DNA of 64,000 nucleotides, from contig NZ_JACRSZ010000016.1 of assembly GCF_014385005.1 (NCBI RefSeq), forward strand, positions 16,328 through 80,327, given 5' to 3'. Each line of letters begins with the position of its first letter. Position 1 is the first letter of the stretch. A program made the position numbers and the translations under genes. Below the pieces are notes generated by a model that saw only the letters and a program-made list of their open reading frames with translations, ran no database searches and was not told the origin of the DNA. Below are positions 1 through 8,428 of this stretch, piece after piece. The stretch is from Jingyaoa shaoxingensis. GTDB lineage: Bacteria > Bacillota > Clostridia > Lachnospirales > Lachnospiraceae.

Positions 1-1208
1 GCTCCGATCGGCGTTGCACTTCCTCCAATGTCAGTTCCCATGGACAGTCCCCACGCCAGTGTGGAAATATCAATACCATTTAACGCTGCCAGGCTCTGAA
101 TAACCGGAACCATAGTAGCTGCAAATGGGATGTTATCTACAAATGCACTTGCAATTGCAGAAATCCAGATAATGATTGCCACCATAATATACAGGTTACC
201 GCCACTGATTTTTTCGATCACACCTGCAATCAGTTCCAGAATATGTGTCTGTTCCAGTCCTCCGACAACGACAAACAGACCAATAAAGAATAACAGCGTC
301 TTATAATCCACCCCTTTGATAACGTCCATTTTATTTTTGGAAGTCAGAAGTGTCACCACCGCAATTCCAAGACCGATAGTCGCCACCGTCAGGCCGGTCT
401 GAGCATGTGTTACCAGAAGTACCACCGCTGCCAGGAAAATCACTGTACTGACTACAAAACTTTTTTTATCTTTGATTGCAGACTTCGGATCCGGATACTC
501 CTTCACCGTTGTATGCTGTCCAGTCGCAGATAATTCCTTACGGAAGCAGAAATAATAATAAATCACCACCAGAATCAGTGAAATACCTGCCAGCACTCCT
601 GTATTGGTAATAAAATCTGCAAATGTCAGCTGCAGGGAAGTTCCCACGATAATATTTGGCGGATCCCCGCACATCGTCGCTGATCCCCCCAGATTCGCGC
701 AGAAGATCTCTGCCAGAACCATTGGAACCGGATCAAATTCCAACAGCTGTGAGAGTTCCAGTGTAACTGCTGCAAGGAATAAAATTACTGTAATGCTGTC
801 AATAAACATTGCAAGTACTGCTGACATAATCATAAATGTAATAAAAATGGGAATGACCTGGTATTTTACCGCTTTTGCAATGGACATACAAAGCCAGCGG
901 AAAAATCCGGCTGCTGCCATTCCCTCTACCATAATCATCATACCTGCCACAAAGATAATTGTAGCCCAGTTAATACCCCCTGTACTTTCTGAAGCTTCTC
1001 CCGATACAATCCAGAAGTTCTTCGTAAAGATTCCTGCAAGGTTCAGTGTTTCTGTCACTGCGGATGTACTGTGCATACAGACACCAAATACCAAAATCAG
1101 TGTCAGTGCGGCACATCCCAGTGTGATGATGTGACGTTCGAATTTTTCCATAATAATTAACAGAAACATCACCAGAAAAATTGTTACTGCTGCAATTTGT
1201 GCTGCCAT
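1..1208 (-). CDS. ArsB/NhaD-type ion transporter (partial, 3' end outside window)
   Basis: An integral membrane permease of the ArsB/NhaD/SLC13 superfamily, which moves arsenite, Na+/H+ or organic anions; the substrate cannot be told. Reading leftward from ATG at 1208 gives an open frame of about 402 codons to the window edge, so the C-terminus is missing. It starts MAAQIAAVTIFLVMFLL and has many hydrophobic segments. Two family motifs are seen: GGSATMCGDPPNIIVG (around 650-700) and, near the edge, TDIGGSATPIGA, the matching motif of the second inverted half. A GGAGAG-type ribosome site precedes the start. It lies 96 bp downstream of the EAL gene in the same direction. Family assignment is firm, substrate unknown. 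Confidence 0.85.
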   Translation of the reverse strand, partial: MAAQIAAVTIFLVMFLLIIMEKFERHIITLGCAALTLILVFGVCMHSTSAVTETLNLAGIFTKNFWIVSGEASESTGGINWATIIFVAGMMIMVEGMAAAGFFRWLCMSIAKAVKYQVIPIFITFMIMSAVLAMFIDSITVILFLAAVTLELSQLLEFDPVPMVLAEIFCANLGGSATMCGDPPNIIVGTSLQLTFADFITNTGVLAGISLILVVIYYYFCFRKELSATGQHTTVKEYPDPKSAIKDKKSFVVSTVIFLAAVVLLVTHAQTGLTVATIGLGIAVVTLLTSKNKMDVIKGVDYKTLLFFIGLFVVVGGLEQTHILELIAGVIEKISGGNLYIMVAIIIWISAIASAFVDNIPFAATMVPVIQSLAALNGIDISTLAWGLSMGTDIGGSATPIG

Positions 1209-1304
1209 CTCTTTCGCCTTTCTCTCTCCTCTTGTATTTTTACAACATTCGTATTATATACGTTTTTTGTACTTTTTTCAATACAAAATTCAAGAATTCT
1301 ACTA

Positions 1305-2966
1305 CTAAAGATCACCTTCAAGAAGTACCTCAAACTGCTCCTGCGGCACTGGTCTCGAGAAGTAATATCCTTGGAAATAGTCGCATCCATTCTCCTTCAG
1401 GAAATCAGCCTGTTCTCGTGTCTCCACACCTTCTGCAACCACTCTCATCCCCAGTCTGTGTGCCAGTTCTATGATTGAAATAATAATATTATCATTTTTC
1501 GCATTCGTGCCGATCTTTCTGGTAAATCCTATGTCAAGCTTTAACACGTCAAACTCATATTCCCGTATGGTACTGAATGAAGAGACTCCACTTCCAAAAT
1601 CATCCATCAAGATAGATATTCCTCTGCTGTGTAATGTTTTCAAGAATTTCATTCCCGCCTGCGAAATAGTGGTATAGGCTGACTCCGTAATCTCATAACT
1701 GACCTGTGGTTCATCTTCTCCCGTACTCTTAATGTCTTCCAGAATAAGCCGCATGATATTATCATCCATCAGATCCATTCTGGACAGATTCATAGCAATC
1801 TTCACAGTCGGAAGCCCTTTTAACTTTCGCTCCTGCAGAAATTTGTAGACCTTGTGGTGAATACAGGTATCCAGCATGGTAATATGTCCGCTCTCTTCCA
1901 ATGCCGGCACAAACTTTCCTGGTAGCATAACTCCATGCTTCTCTGAATTCCATCTTGCAAGAGCTTCTGCCGATATTATCTTTTCTGTATTGGCATCATA
2001 GATCGGCTGATAATAGATCTGTATCTCCTCATTCCTGATGGCATCCTCAAGCTGGCTGATTGCTATACTGGTCTGTTCATAGTCTGCTTTCATCTGATCC
2101 CGAAAAACAGCATATGGCTGTACGTACTGATTCTTTATCCAGTTCTTCGCCAGTTTTGCCCTGTCATACATCTCTGACACACTTAATGTACAGTGCTCCG
2201 GTATCAGATAGATACCACATATTCCATAAATATCCACTTTCATACTTACTTTTTCATAGACACTGTGTAAAAGTTCTGCCAGTCTGGCATAATCCAGATT
2301 CTTCTGTTCCACCAGTGCAGCAAAACTGTCTGCTTCCATTCTTGCAAGAAGAATCGGCTGCAGAAAGCTGTTTCTCAGAGAATTCATTTTCTTACGCAGA
2401 AGCAGATCTCCCGTCTCATATCCGAACAAATCATTAATTGTCTTAAATCTGCTGATATTAAAATGCAGCATGGCAAACTTTTCTTCCGGATTCGCTGCCA
2501 GTATCTTAGCAGCATGATGCATGTACCCTTTGCGGTTCAGTCCTCCGGTTACCGGATCCCGTTCCTGTTCTTCCTTCATGTCATCTACCGCTACCAGAAC
2601 AATCTTCTCTTCTCTGTCAAACCAGTAATAGGTTACACATTCCATCTGATCTGACTGATTATATACCTGAAAACAGTATTTCCCTCCAACTTCCATATTT
2701 TCTCTGATTGTCTCAATGGAAGCACATCTTCCAAATACCTTCCTGCAGGCCAGATCTACCCTTTCATCCATCATATCTTTCAGAACTTTTTCGTACCGAT
2801 ACTGTGCACCTCCATCCCATGATTCATTCTTTCCGCATAATACCGGGAAGGAAATATATCCACTCTTCAAATCTAACAACCCCAGTACCATATAATGATC
2901 CCGACAAAGAATGTTCCATATCTTCTGCTGTATATTTCCCTGTTCTTCCCGAAGCTGCTTCTCCAT
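1305..2966 (-). CDS. EAL-domain c-di-GMP phosphodiesterase with degenerate GGDEF domain
   Basis: A 553-residue cytoplasmic signalling protein with no membrane segment. Residues about 1-130 form an unassigned sensory N-terminus. Residues 136-290 are a GGDEF-like fold (DPVTGGLNRKGY, NDLFGYETGD), but the signature is replaced by EADSF at 211-215, so cyclase activity is unlikely. Residues 302-545 are an EAL domain retaining the residues needed for c-di-GMP hydrolysis: EALARW, the Asn of AMNLSR, the Glu of YEITES, the DD pair of MDDFGSG, the Lys of LKLD, the Glu of EGVET and QGYYFSRP. The likely role is to lower cyclic di-GMP, with the GGDEF-like part as possible GTP-binding regulator. It could be co-transcribed with the transporter downstream. 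Confidence 0.9.
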   Translation of the reverse strand: MEKQLREEQGNIQQKIWNILCRDHYMVLGLLDLKSGYISFPVLCGKNESWDGGAQYRYEKVLKDMMDERVDLACRKVFGRCASIETIRENMEVGGKYCFQVYNQSDQMECVTYYWFDREEKIVLVAVDDMKEEQERDPVTGGLNRKGYMHHAAKILAANPEEKFAMLHFNISRFKTINDLFGYETGDLLLRKKMNSLRNSFLQPILLARMEADSFAALVEQKNLDYARLAELLHSVYEKVSMKVDIYGICGIYLIPEHCTLSVSEMYDRAKLAKNWIKNQYVQPYAVFRDQMKADYEQTSIAISQLEDAIRNEEIQIYYQPIYDANTEKIISAEALARWNSEKHGVMLPGKFVPALEESGHITMLDTCIHHKVYKFLQERKLKGLPTVKIAMNLSRMDLMDDNIMRLILEDIKSTGEDEPQVSYEITESAYTTISQAGMKFLKTLHSRGISILMDDFGSGVSSFSTIREYEFDVLKLDIGFTRKIGTNAKNDNIIISIIELAHRLGMRVVAEGVETREQADFLKENGCDYFQGYYFSRPVPQEQFEVLLEGDL

Positions 2967-3090
2967 TGTAGTCTTTTCCTTCCACTCTGTCTATGCTATA
3001 TGCATAAATACTCTTATATCACATCTTAGCACATATAACTTTTTTTTACCAGAGGGCAGCAAAATCCTTTATCACTTTTTCCTATTTTTC

Positions 3091-3837
3091 TCACAAATTT
3101 TGTATTAATTTTAAATATTTTTCACGCAAATCCAGTGTTCTGCCGAACTGAGTAAAGGTTCTATCTCCTAATTGTTTTACCGGCATAATGCCCATCAGCG
3201 AATTGGTTACAAAACATTCCTCATAGTGATTTAACATTTCCTGATAAATCACTGTCTCTTCTGTCTCTTCTGTCTCGCAAAGATACTCTCTTATAATCCC
3301 CGGCAGAAGCCCACAGCCCATTGCCGGTGTCTCAAGCTTTCCACCTCTCACGAAAAAAATATTGCTGACCGTTCCTTCCGAGATTTCTCCACAGGTGTTC
3401 AAAAAGATACGTTCGTCCATACCTGCTTCTGCGGCCGCTCTTTTTTCCAGAATGCAGTCTCCATAGTTCATGGTCTTATAACACACCAGTGGTGATGTCT
3501 CATTACGCCTGATTTCACTGAAATCCATCACAAATCCCTGTCGATACTGTTCTTCCCTGTAATGATTGCCCCGTACCTGAAAAACCACATTTTTCTCAGA
3601 AAGCATTATTTTCAGTGCACTATGCTGTTTTTCTTCTTCTGCTATATTAACCAGATAATCCAGCACCTTTTCACAGGTAATACCACGTGATTCCAGGCCG
3701 CCAAGTTTCAAAAATTCTGCCGCTTTTTCCAGTCTGTTTAAATGTCTCTCAAGAAATACCGGGTGGCCATGTTCCAGGGCAATTGTCTCAAATGCCCCCA
3801 GTCCAAACTGATACCCCTGATCCAATTCTATCTTCAT
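3091..3837 (-). CDS. pabC: 4-amino-4-deoxychorismate lyase, aminotransferase class IV
   Basis: A PLP enzyme of fold type IV, 248 residues, releasing pyruvate from aminodeoxychorismate to give p-aminobenzoate for folate. It begins close to the family core (FGLGAFETIALEHGHPVFLE) and carries the PLP lysine in CYKTMNYGD and the Glu of GEISEGTVSNIFF, both typical of class IV enzymes. Branched-chain or D-amino acid aminotransferases share the fold, but the position directly after pabB, with the ATG overlapping the pabB stop by 4 nt (ATGA), strongly favours PabC. It is the last gene of the pabA-pabB-pabC operon. Confidence 0.88.
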   Translation of the reverse strand: MKIELDQGYQFGLGAFETIALEHGHPVFLERHLNRLEKAAEFLKLGGLESRGITCEKVLDYLVNIAEEEKQHSALKIMLSEKNVVFQVRGNHYREEQYRQGFVMDFSEIRRNETSPLVCYKTMNYGDCILEKRAAAEAGMDERIFLNTCGEISEGTVSNIFFVRGGKLETPAMGCGLLPGIIREYLCETEETEETVIYQEMLNHYEECFVTNSLMGIMPVKQLGDRTFTQFGRTLDLREKYLKLIQNL

Positions 3838-5198
3838 TGTAATGCCTCCAGTATTGCTTTTGCCTTCTGCAAAGTCTCCTCGTATTCAAATTCCAGATCT
3901 GACTCCGCTGTAATTCCACCGCCTACTCCCAGGTGATACTTTCCATCTTTATGTAATGCTGTACGTATGACAATGTTAAAGTCACAATCCCCGTCCAGGG
4001 TCAGATATCCTATAGATCCAGTATAAAGATTCCGTTTTCCATGTTCCAGTTCATCGATAATCTCCATGGCACGATACTTTGGCGCCCCTGTAATCGATCC
4101 GCCCGGAAAAGCAGCTTCCAGCAGATCCATCACGTTTTTGCCATCCTGAAGGATTCCCTCAATATCCGATACCAAATGAAAAACAGTAGCATATTCTTCC
4201 ACGGTAAACAGTTCCGTTACCTTTACACTTCCCGGTACACACACACGGTTCAGATCATTTCTCTCAAGATCCACAATCATCAGCAGCTCGCTTTTATCCT
4301 TTTCTGAATTCTGTAATTCCGCTCTCAGCATCTGGTCTTCTTCCGGTGTTTCTCCTCTTTTTCTGGTTCCTTTAATCGGTCTGGTATGAACCGTTCCTTT
4401 TCTCATACGCAGGAATCTCTCGGGTGAGGCACAGATGATCTGATACTCTCCGTAATCCAGGTACCCGCCAAACGGTGACGGATTTGCTCCTCTCAGATCA
4501 TAAAACACATCCAGTGGTTCTTTATCGCTCTCTATTGTGAGTTGCTGCGTCATATTGGCAATGTAAATATCTCCTTCTATGATGTACTGAATCATATCTG
4601 ACACAGCCTGCTTATATTCTTCTTTTTCAAAATTTGGAAAAACTGCTATTTCTGCTCTGTCTTTTGTTCTTTCTTCTCTCTGTTGTATGGCTTTTTTACA
4701 GCGCTGCTCTGCTTCTTCCAGCATTTGTGCGGCATCACCGGTAATTCCGTCTGCAATCAGCCAGATTTCTTTGCTGTGACAGTCTTCTATTATGAAAAAA
4801 TCATAAAAAGTCACTGTTGCATCCGGTATATGGACAATCTCTTCTTCTCCTGACAGAATCCCCTGTCTTTCTCTTCCGTAATCATAGGAAAAATAACCAA
4901 TAGCACCGGATAACAGAGGCAGCTCACTGTCATTTTTATCCACATGCTCTGCCAGATATATCTTCATATAGGATTCAAAAGTCTGTTCCTTCTCTTCCTC
5001 CCCGTTTACAGTAAACAGTTCTCCTTCCTTTACCAATTTCAGATAAGGGCATCGTCCAATGATCGAATATCTTCCAAGATGATTTACCAAAGAGGAATCC
5101 AGAAATACACAGTCTTTCTCTTCCTGATAGATCCGGAACAGTTCTGCTGCCGGAATATAAGTATCCAATTTTTTTCTTTTTCTCTGTTTCTGATACAT
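3834..5198 (-). CDS. pabB: Aminodeoxychorismate synthase component I
   Basis: A 454-residue chorismate-binding enzyme that, with the PabA amidotransferase, aminates chorismate to 4-amino-4-deoxychorismate. Seen motifs: ASPERFLRMRKG, RPIKGTRKRGETPEED, IVDLERNDLNRVC and GGSITGAPKYRAMEIIDELE, the chorismate-binding signature. The PIKGT lysine, present here, marks PabB rather than anthranilate synthase TrpE in many members. The N-terminal TrpE-like region is short, as is usual for clostridial PabB. The gene follows pabA by 15 nt and overlaps pabC by 4 nt. Confidence 0.92.
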   Translation of the reverse strand: MYQKQRKRKKLDTYIPAAELFRIYQEEKDCVFLDSSLVNHLGRYSIIGRCPYLKLVKEGELFTVNGEEEKEQTFESYMKIYLAEHVDKNDSELPLLSGAIGYFSYDYGRERQGILSGEEEIVHIPDATVTFYDFFIIEDCHSKEIWLIADGITGDAAQMLEEAEQRCKKAIQQREERTKDRAEIAVFPNFEKEEYKQAVSDMIQYIIEGDIYIANMTQQLTIESDKEPLDVFYDLRGANPSPFGGYLDYGEYQIICASPERFLRMRKGTVHTRPIKGTRKRGETPEEDQMLRAELQNSEKDKSELLMIVDLERNDLNRVCVPGSVKVTELFTVEEYATVFHLVSDIEGILQDGKNVMDLLEAAFPGGSITGAPKYRAMEIIDELEHGKRNLYTGSIGYLTLDGDCDFNIVIRTALHKDGKYHLGVGGGITAESDLEFEYEETLQKAKAILEALQ

Positions 5199-5213
5199 AC
5201 CTTCTAGTCTCCT

Positions 5214-5807
5214 TTATGCAATATGCGCTTTTTTCTGTGCTTCTGCAATCAGGCAGAAGTTCTCCAGTAACTTATGTCCATACTCTGTCAGCACCGCTTC
5301 CGGATGGAACTGCACGCCGAAAACCGGCCATTTTCTATGAGAAATTCCCATAACTGCACCATCCTGCGCTACTGCATCCACCTGATATTCTGAAGGCACT
5401 GTATCCTGTTCCACGACCAGTGAATGGTATCTGGTTACTTTGTAATCAGACGGCAGCCCCCGAAAAATTCCTGTTCCGTTATGGTGAATCTGTGTCACCT
5501 TGCCATGCATGGGACATGCACCCTTCTTCACAGTTGCACCACTGCAGTATCCGAGCACCTGATGTCCCAGACAAACTCCCAGAATCGGGATTTGTCCCTG
5601 AAACTGTCTGACCGTTTCCACGCAGAGCACCGCATCCCACGGACGCTTCGGCCCAGGTGACAGAATAATCCCCTCTGGCTGCATTTTCTCAATATCCTCC
5701 AGTGTAATTTCATCACATCTTTTTACTAAAATCTCTCTTCCCAGTTCCTGGAAATAAGCTTTCAGATTGTATACAAAAGAATCATAATTATCAATCATTA
5801 AATACAT
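5214..5807 (-). CDS. pabA: Aminodeoxychorismate synthase glutamine amidotransferase
   Basis: A class I glutamine amidotransferase (197 residues) supplying ammonia to PabB. The chosen start is the ATG of MYLMIDNYDSFVYNL, the normal beginning of this family, preceded by GGAGGAGAGG; an upstream in-frame ATG at 5882 would add 25 residues unlike the family and lies inside a terminator hairpin. Seen: the catalytic Cys of LGVCLGHQVLGY, the HSLV motif, and the His/Glu of VQFHPEAVLTE. The same subunit can serve TrpE in some bacteria, but the operon here is pab. It is the first gene of pabABC. Confidence 0.92.
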   Translation of the reverse strand: MYLMIDNYDSFVYNLKAYFQELGREILVKRCDEITLEDIEKMQPEGIILSPGPKRPWDAVLCVETVRQFQGQIPILGVCLGHQVLGYCSGATVKKGACPMHGKVTQIHHNGTGIFRGLPSDYKVTRYHSLVVEQDTVPSEYQVDAVAQDGAVMGISHRKWPVFGVQFHPEAVLTEYGHKLLENFCLIAEAQKKAHIA

Positions 5808-5850
5808 TGTTCCTCTCCTCCTTAAACGACTATGTGAAACACGCAAAAAA

Positions 5851-5894
5851 GGGATAACGAACAGCATACAAAACGTATGCACAGTCGTTATCCC
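5851..5894 (-). terminator. Intrinsic-terminator hairpin in pabA leader
   Basis: On the minus strand GGGATAACGA pairs with TCGTTATCCC, with an inner GCATA/TATGC stem, followed by TTTTTT. It lies 44 bp upstream of the pabA start and downstream of a plausible promoter, so it is either the end of the preceding molybdenum hydroxylase operon or an attenuator of pabABC. Confidence 0.75.
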
Positions 5895-5928
5895 AATTGG
5901 TCCGTAATCTGTGTCTGTAATTATTTTT

Positions 5929-5958
5929 ATCCTACCATACTCTGTACTTCCCAGTCAA
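5929..5958 (-). promoter_or_regulatory. Candidate sigma-A promoter for pabABC
   Basis: On the minus strand a -35 of TTGACT (5953-5958) and a -10 of TAGGAT (5929-5934) are 18 bp apart. The start would be near 5922, placing the hairpin at 5851-5894 in the transcribed leader. Moderately good match only. Confidence 0.45.
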
Positions 5959-5989
5959 CCATATTCTGACAGGGAATTCTCAGACGTAT

Positions 5990-6031
5990 CTGTTCCGTAT
6001 CTTCACAGGTATGTAGTTTTTGGACAGTTAC
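5990..6031. repeat. Dispersed palindromic intergenic repeat, variant copy 1
   Basis: Starts CTGTTCCGTAT, continues with CTTCACAG and ends GGACAGTTAC. It shares the left arm, the CTTCACAG core and the AGTTAC end with copies at 33711, 48385 and 50920, but its right arm has diverged. It overlaps the last codon of the XdhC-type remnant. Confidence 0.6.
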
Positions 6032-6284
6032 ATCTTTTCTAAAAATACTTCCAGAATACCGCCACATACCATGCCCTCTTCTTCAGCCTCTTCTGTAGTC
6101 AGATCCACTTTGATCAATATGGCGTTTTTCTCTGGCTGGATCATCAGCGCTCTCGCCTCTGTAATCACTTTTGCTTCCAGACATCCACCACCTATGGTTC
6201 CGGTCATTCGCCCATCTGCAAAATCAGCATCTTTCTTTCCACATTCGGCGCTGCCGCTGATAATGCTTCCAGTATATCTTTCAT
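6028..6284 (-). pseudogene. XdhC/CoxI-type molybdenum hydroxylase accessory gene, frameshifted and shortened
   Basis: Read from ATG 6284 the frame starts MKDILEALSAAAPNVERKML and stops after 26 codons. Shifting by one base at about 6210 gives DGRMTGTIGGGCLEAKV, then VDLTTEEAEEEGMVCGG and ILEVFLEKM before a TAA at 6028. These are the hallmarks of the N-terminal XdhC domain, which delivers and protects the molybdenum cofactor. One missing base in the run around TTTTGCAGATG would restore the frame. The N-terminal part before the APNVERK segment also looks about 20-25 residues short, and the C-terminal Rossmann domain is absent (single-domain forms exist). The gene is the last of the hydroxylase operon, 15 bp after the YqeB fusion. 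A sequencing error in the frameshift cannot be excluded. Confidence 0.75.
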
Positions 6285-6298
6285 TTTACTTTCCTCTT

Positions 6299-7663
6299 TT
6301 ACCAGTTCTGTGTTTTTTCATCAATATCCTGAAGTTCCTGAGATGAAGTCTCACACAGCACTACCTGATCCAGATGTTTTTTTACCACCTGTTTTCCACC
6401 GGTATCCCCCTTCAGTTCCATGAGTTCCGGAAAGTACCGTTTATCCAGAAGCACAGGATTCCCTAAGCAGTCTTTTGTCCCGGCGCAGATGATCTTTTCC
6501 GGATTCTTCACAGCCAGCTCCAGCATCTGCTCTATAGTCTGTGCTTTTAAGCCCGGTTGATCACAGACTGCAAACAGGATTCCCTGAAGTTGTGGATTCT
6601 GCTTCCGACAGGTTTCTATTCCCATTTTCAGTGATAAGGAAATTCCCTTTTCCGGCTCTGTATTCTCCGTAGGCAGCATACCGTGCCCCTGTGCATAATC
6701 CAGAATCTGCGGGATCCTGCTGACCACTGTTCTGGTGCACATGGAGAAAACTTCCATCTGATCCAGAAGATACCGAAACATTGGCTTTCCGTTCTTCTCT
6801 GCCAAAAGTTTATTTTCCTGTGCTTCTCCGTACCGTCTGGAGCTTCCGGCTGCCAGAAATACCATCCCATACTGTGAAAATAAAATCGTACGAATGGCCT
6901 GTGCCACACCTTTTCCGATCTTTCTTGCCTTATCGGAAATCATGTGTACCAGAGACGGTTCCATTCTGGGATCTACATCTCCGATCTTCATTCCTTTCGT
7001 GATCTCCACTCCTGTCTGAAGCATTCCACGAATAATACCGTCAATCTGTGCATAAACAGGATGTCCACCTGTGACAGCCAACAACTCTCCTTTTCGCACA
7101 ACATCTCCGATCTCTGCCACCGGCTCCATTATTCCATCTGCAGAAGCTTTGATCAGACGCTCTATCGCATAACCACCTACCATGCCCGGCACTCCGGTAT
7201 TCGGAATTGCTCTGCCCTCATAAATAGGCTGTCCCAATGTCAGCCCCCGCTTAGTTTCAATCACTGCATGGCAGTCGTAACCTGCCGTAAATCCAGGTCC
7301 AAGTGCGATCACACAAGGACCATCTGTCATGCTGGTTCCCATATTCTTTTTTGCCATGATCGCATCTACAATCACATCAAAGTGCATTTTGGTCCGAATC
7401 TCGCCCTCCGGATCCGTCAGCACAGCGATCTGATTTTTCTGAAGTGCAGCCTCTGCCTCGTTTTCATTGGAAACCAGCAGGGCTGTATGTCCTTCTATTA
7501 CCGCTTTTCCTTCATATACTGCTCTGGAACAGGCTACCTGTCTGCGCACTGTCAGTGGAACTTCTATCTCAGTCATCACAATCTGATATCCCCGTTCCTT
7601 CAATTCCGCTGCCACACCGGTAGCCAGATCTCCGGCCCCTCTGATCAATATTCTAAGTGCCAT
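6299..7663 (-). CDS. yqeB: YqeB-MocA fusion: selenium-dependent molybdenum hydroxylase maturation protein
   Basis: A 454-residue two-domain protein. Residues 1 to about 262 match the YqeB (EF2563) family found with selenium-dependent molybdenum hydroxylases: LIRGAGDLATGVA at the start (Rossmann-like), then DGPCVIALGPGFTAG and GGHPVYAQIDGIIRG. From about residue 266 a second domain begins GMVFLAAGSSRRYG and includes NKLLAEKNGKPMF and VCDQPGLKAQTI, typical of MocA/MobA-like nucleotidyltransferases that attach CMP or GMP to molybdopterin. In many genomes these are separate genes. It overlaps yqeC by 19 nt. The inferred role is maturation of the Mo enzyme encoded upstream in this operon. Confidence 0.85.
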   Translation of the reverse strand: MALRILIRGAGDLATGVAAELKERGYQIVMTEIEVPLTVRRQVACSRAVYEGKAVIEGHTALLVSNENEAEAALQKNQIAVLTDPEGEIRTKMHFDVIVDAIMAKKNMGTSMTDGPCVIALGPGFTAGYDCHAVIETKRGLTLGQPIYEGRAIPNTGVPGMVGGYAIERLIKASADGIMEPVAEIGDVVRKGELLAVTGGHPVYAQIDGIIRGMLQTGVEITKGMKIGDVDPRMEPSLVHMISDKARKIGKGVAQAIRTILFSQYGMVFLAAGSSRRYGEAQENKLLAEKNGKPMFRYLLDQMEVFSMCTRTVVSRIPQILDYAQGHGMLPTENTEPEKGISLSLKMGIETCRKQNPQLQGILFAVCDQPGLKAQTIEQMLELAVKNPEKIICAGTKDCLGNPVLLDKRYFPELMELKGDTGGKQVVKKHLDQVVLCETSSQELQDIDEKTQNW

Positions 7664-8427
7664 ATTTTTCTTCCTTTATCTGTGTCTTCCAACAAGTGCG
7701 ATGTGATAGACACCTGTGAAATACCATATTCCAGCATCTTCGCTCCCGTTATCATGGCCTTCCTCACCTGCTGTGGTGTATCTGCCTTATTTAAGATCAC
7801 ATGATAGAACCGGTCTCCCACCAGTTTCTTTCCTCCCTGGGGACTGGCTGCCAGAACTGCCAGATCTACTTCTGTCAGCTGGTCGTTCTCTTTTTTGCCA
7901 AGGATCTCCGCCACCCTGTGGCTGCGAAAACACCGCTCACCAATTGACTGATCTAATCCATCCATTCCATATACCTGAATCACTCTGGTGGTCTCCGGCA
8001 GAATCACCGGTTCATGCGCTTCCGGAGCTTTTATCGGAAAACATTTTGCTCCGTCTGCTTCCAGCAAAAGCCATGCTCCAGTCTTAAACACTTTCTGTAA
8101 AAATGCTTCTGAGAATCCCTTCATCTTTTCTTCTGAAACCGGTTCACCCATCCAGACTGTACCACATCTTTGATAAATTTCAAGAAAGCTCTCCAGTGAT
8201 GGAATCCCCAGAAAGCTCTCGTTTTTTTCATATTGCATATGAGTGGTGGTAGAAACGCCATGAAAAACATTCCGCTCCATGCACTCTTTCTGCAGCCTTC
8301 GAATCACAGTAGTCTTACCCCCTCCTCCAGTCAGGGACAAAACTTCCTGGTGATCCACATTGACCCCCAACGCGTCAAACAGACTGGACTCTTTCTGCCA
8401 TCCGTCTTCCCGCCAGCTCAGAATCAT
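7645..8427 (-). CDS. yqeC: YqeC-family putative selenium-dependent hydroxylase accessory protein
   Basis: A 260-residue protein with a P-loop (SLTGGGGKTTVIRRL) near residue 35 and the conserved segment EADGAKCFPIKAPEAHEPVI. This family (YqeC) is found almost only beside selenium-dependent molybdenum hydroxylases and is thought to be an NTP-dependent maturation factor; its biochemistry is not settled. The start ATG lies one base after the stop of the Mo subunit, indicating translational coupling, and the 3' end overlaps the YqeB fusion. Its presence together with YqeB is the main reason to call the enzyme selenium-dependent. Confidence 0.87.
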   Translation of the reverse strand: MILSWREDGWQKESSLFDALGVNVDHQEVLSLTGGGGKTTVIRRLQKECMERNVFHGVSTTTHMQYEKNESFLGIPSLESFLEIYQRCGTVWMGEPVSEEKMKGFSEAFLQKVFKTGAWLLLEADGAKCFPIKAPEAHEPVILPETTRVIQVYGMDGLDQSIGERCFRSHRVAEILGKKENDQLTEVDLAVLAASPQGGKKLVGDRFYHVILNKADTPQQVRKAMITGAKMLEYGISQVSITSHLLEDTDKGRKIWHLEY

Positions 8428-8428
8428 G

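Noticed and set aside
5808-5882. Extended N-terminus for PabA
   Set aside because: The added residues overlap the terminator hairpin and do not match the family; the ATG at 5807 has a far better ribosome site.
6944-7804. A 286-codon plus-strand frame
   Set aside because: Antisense to the YqeB fusion and yqeC, Cys/His/Ser rich, with no homology; a shadow.
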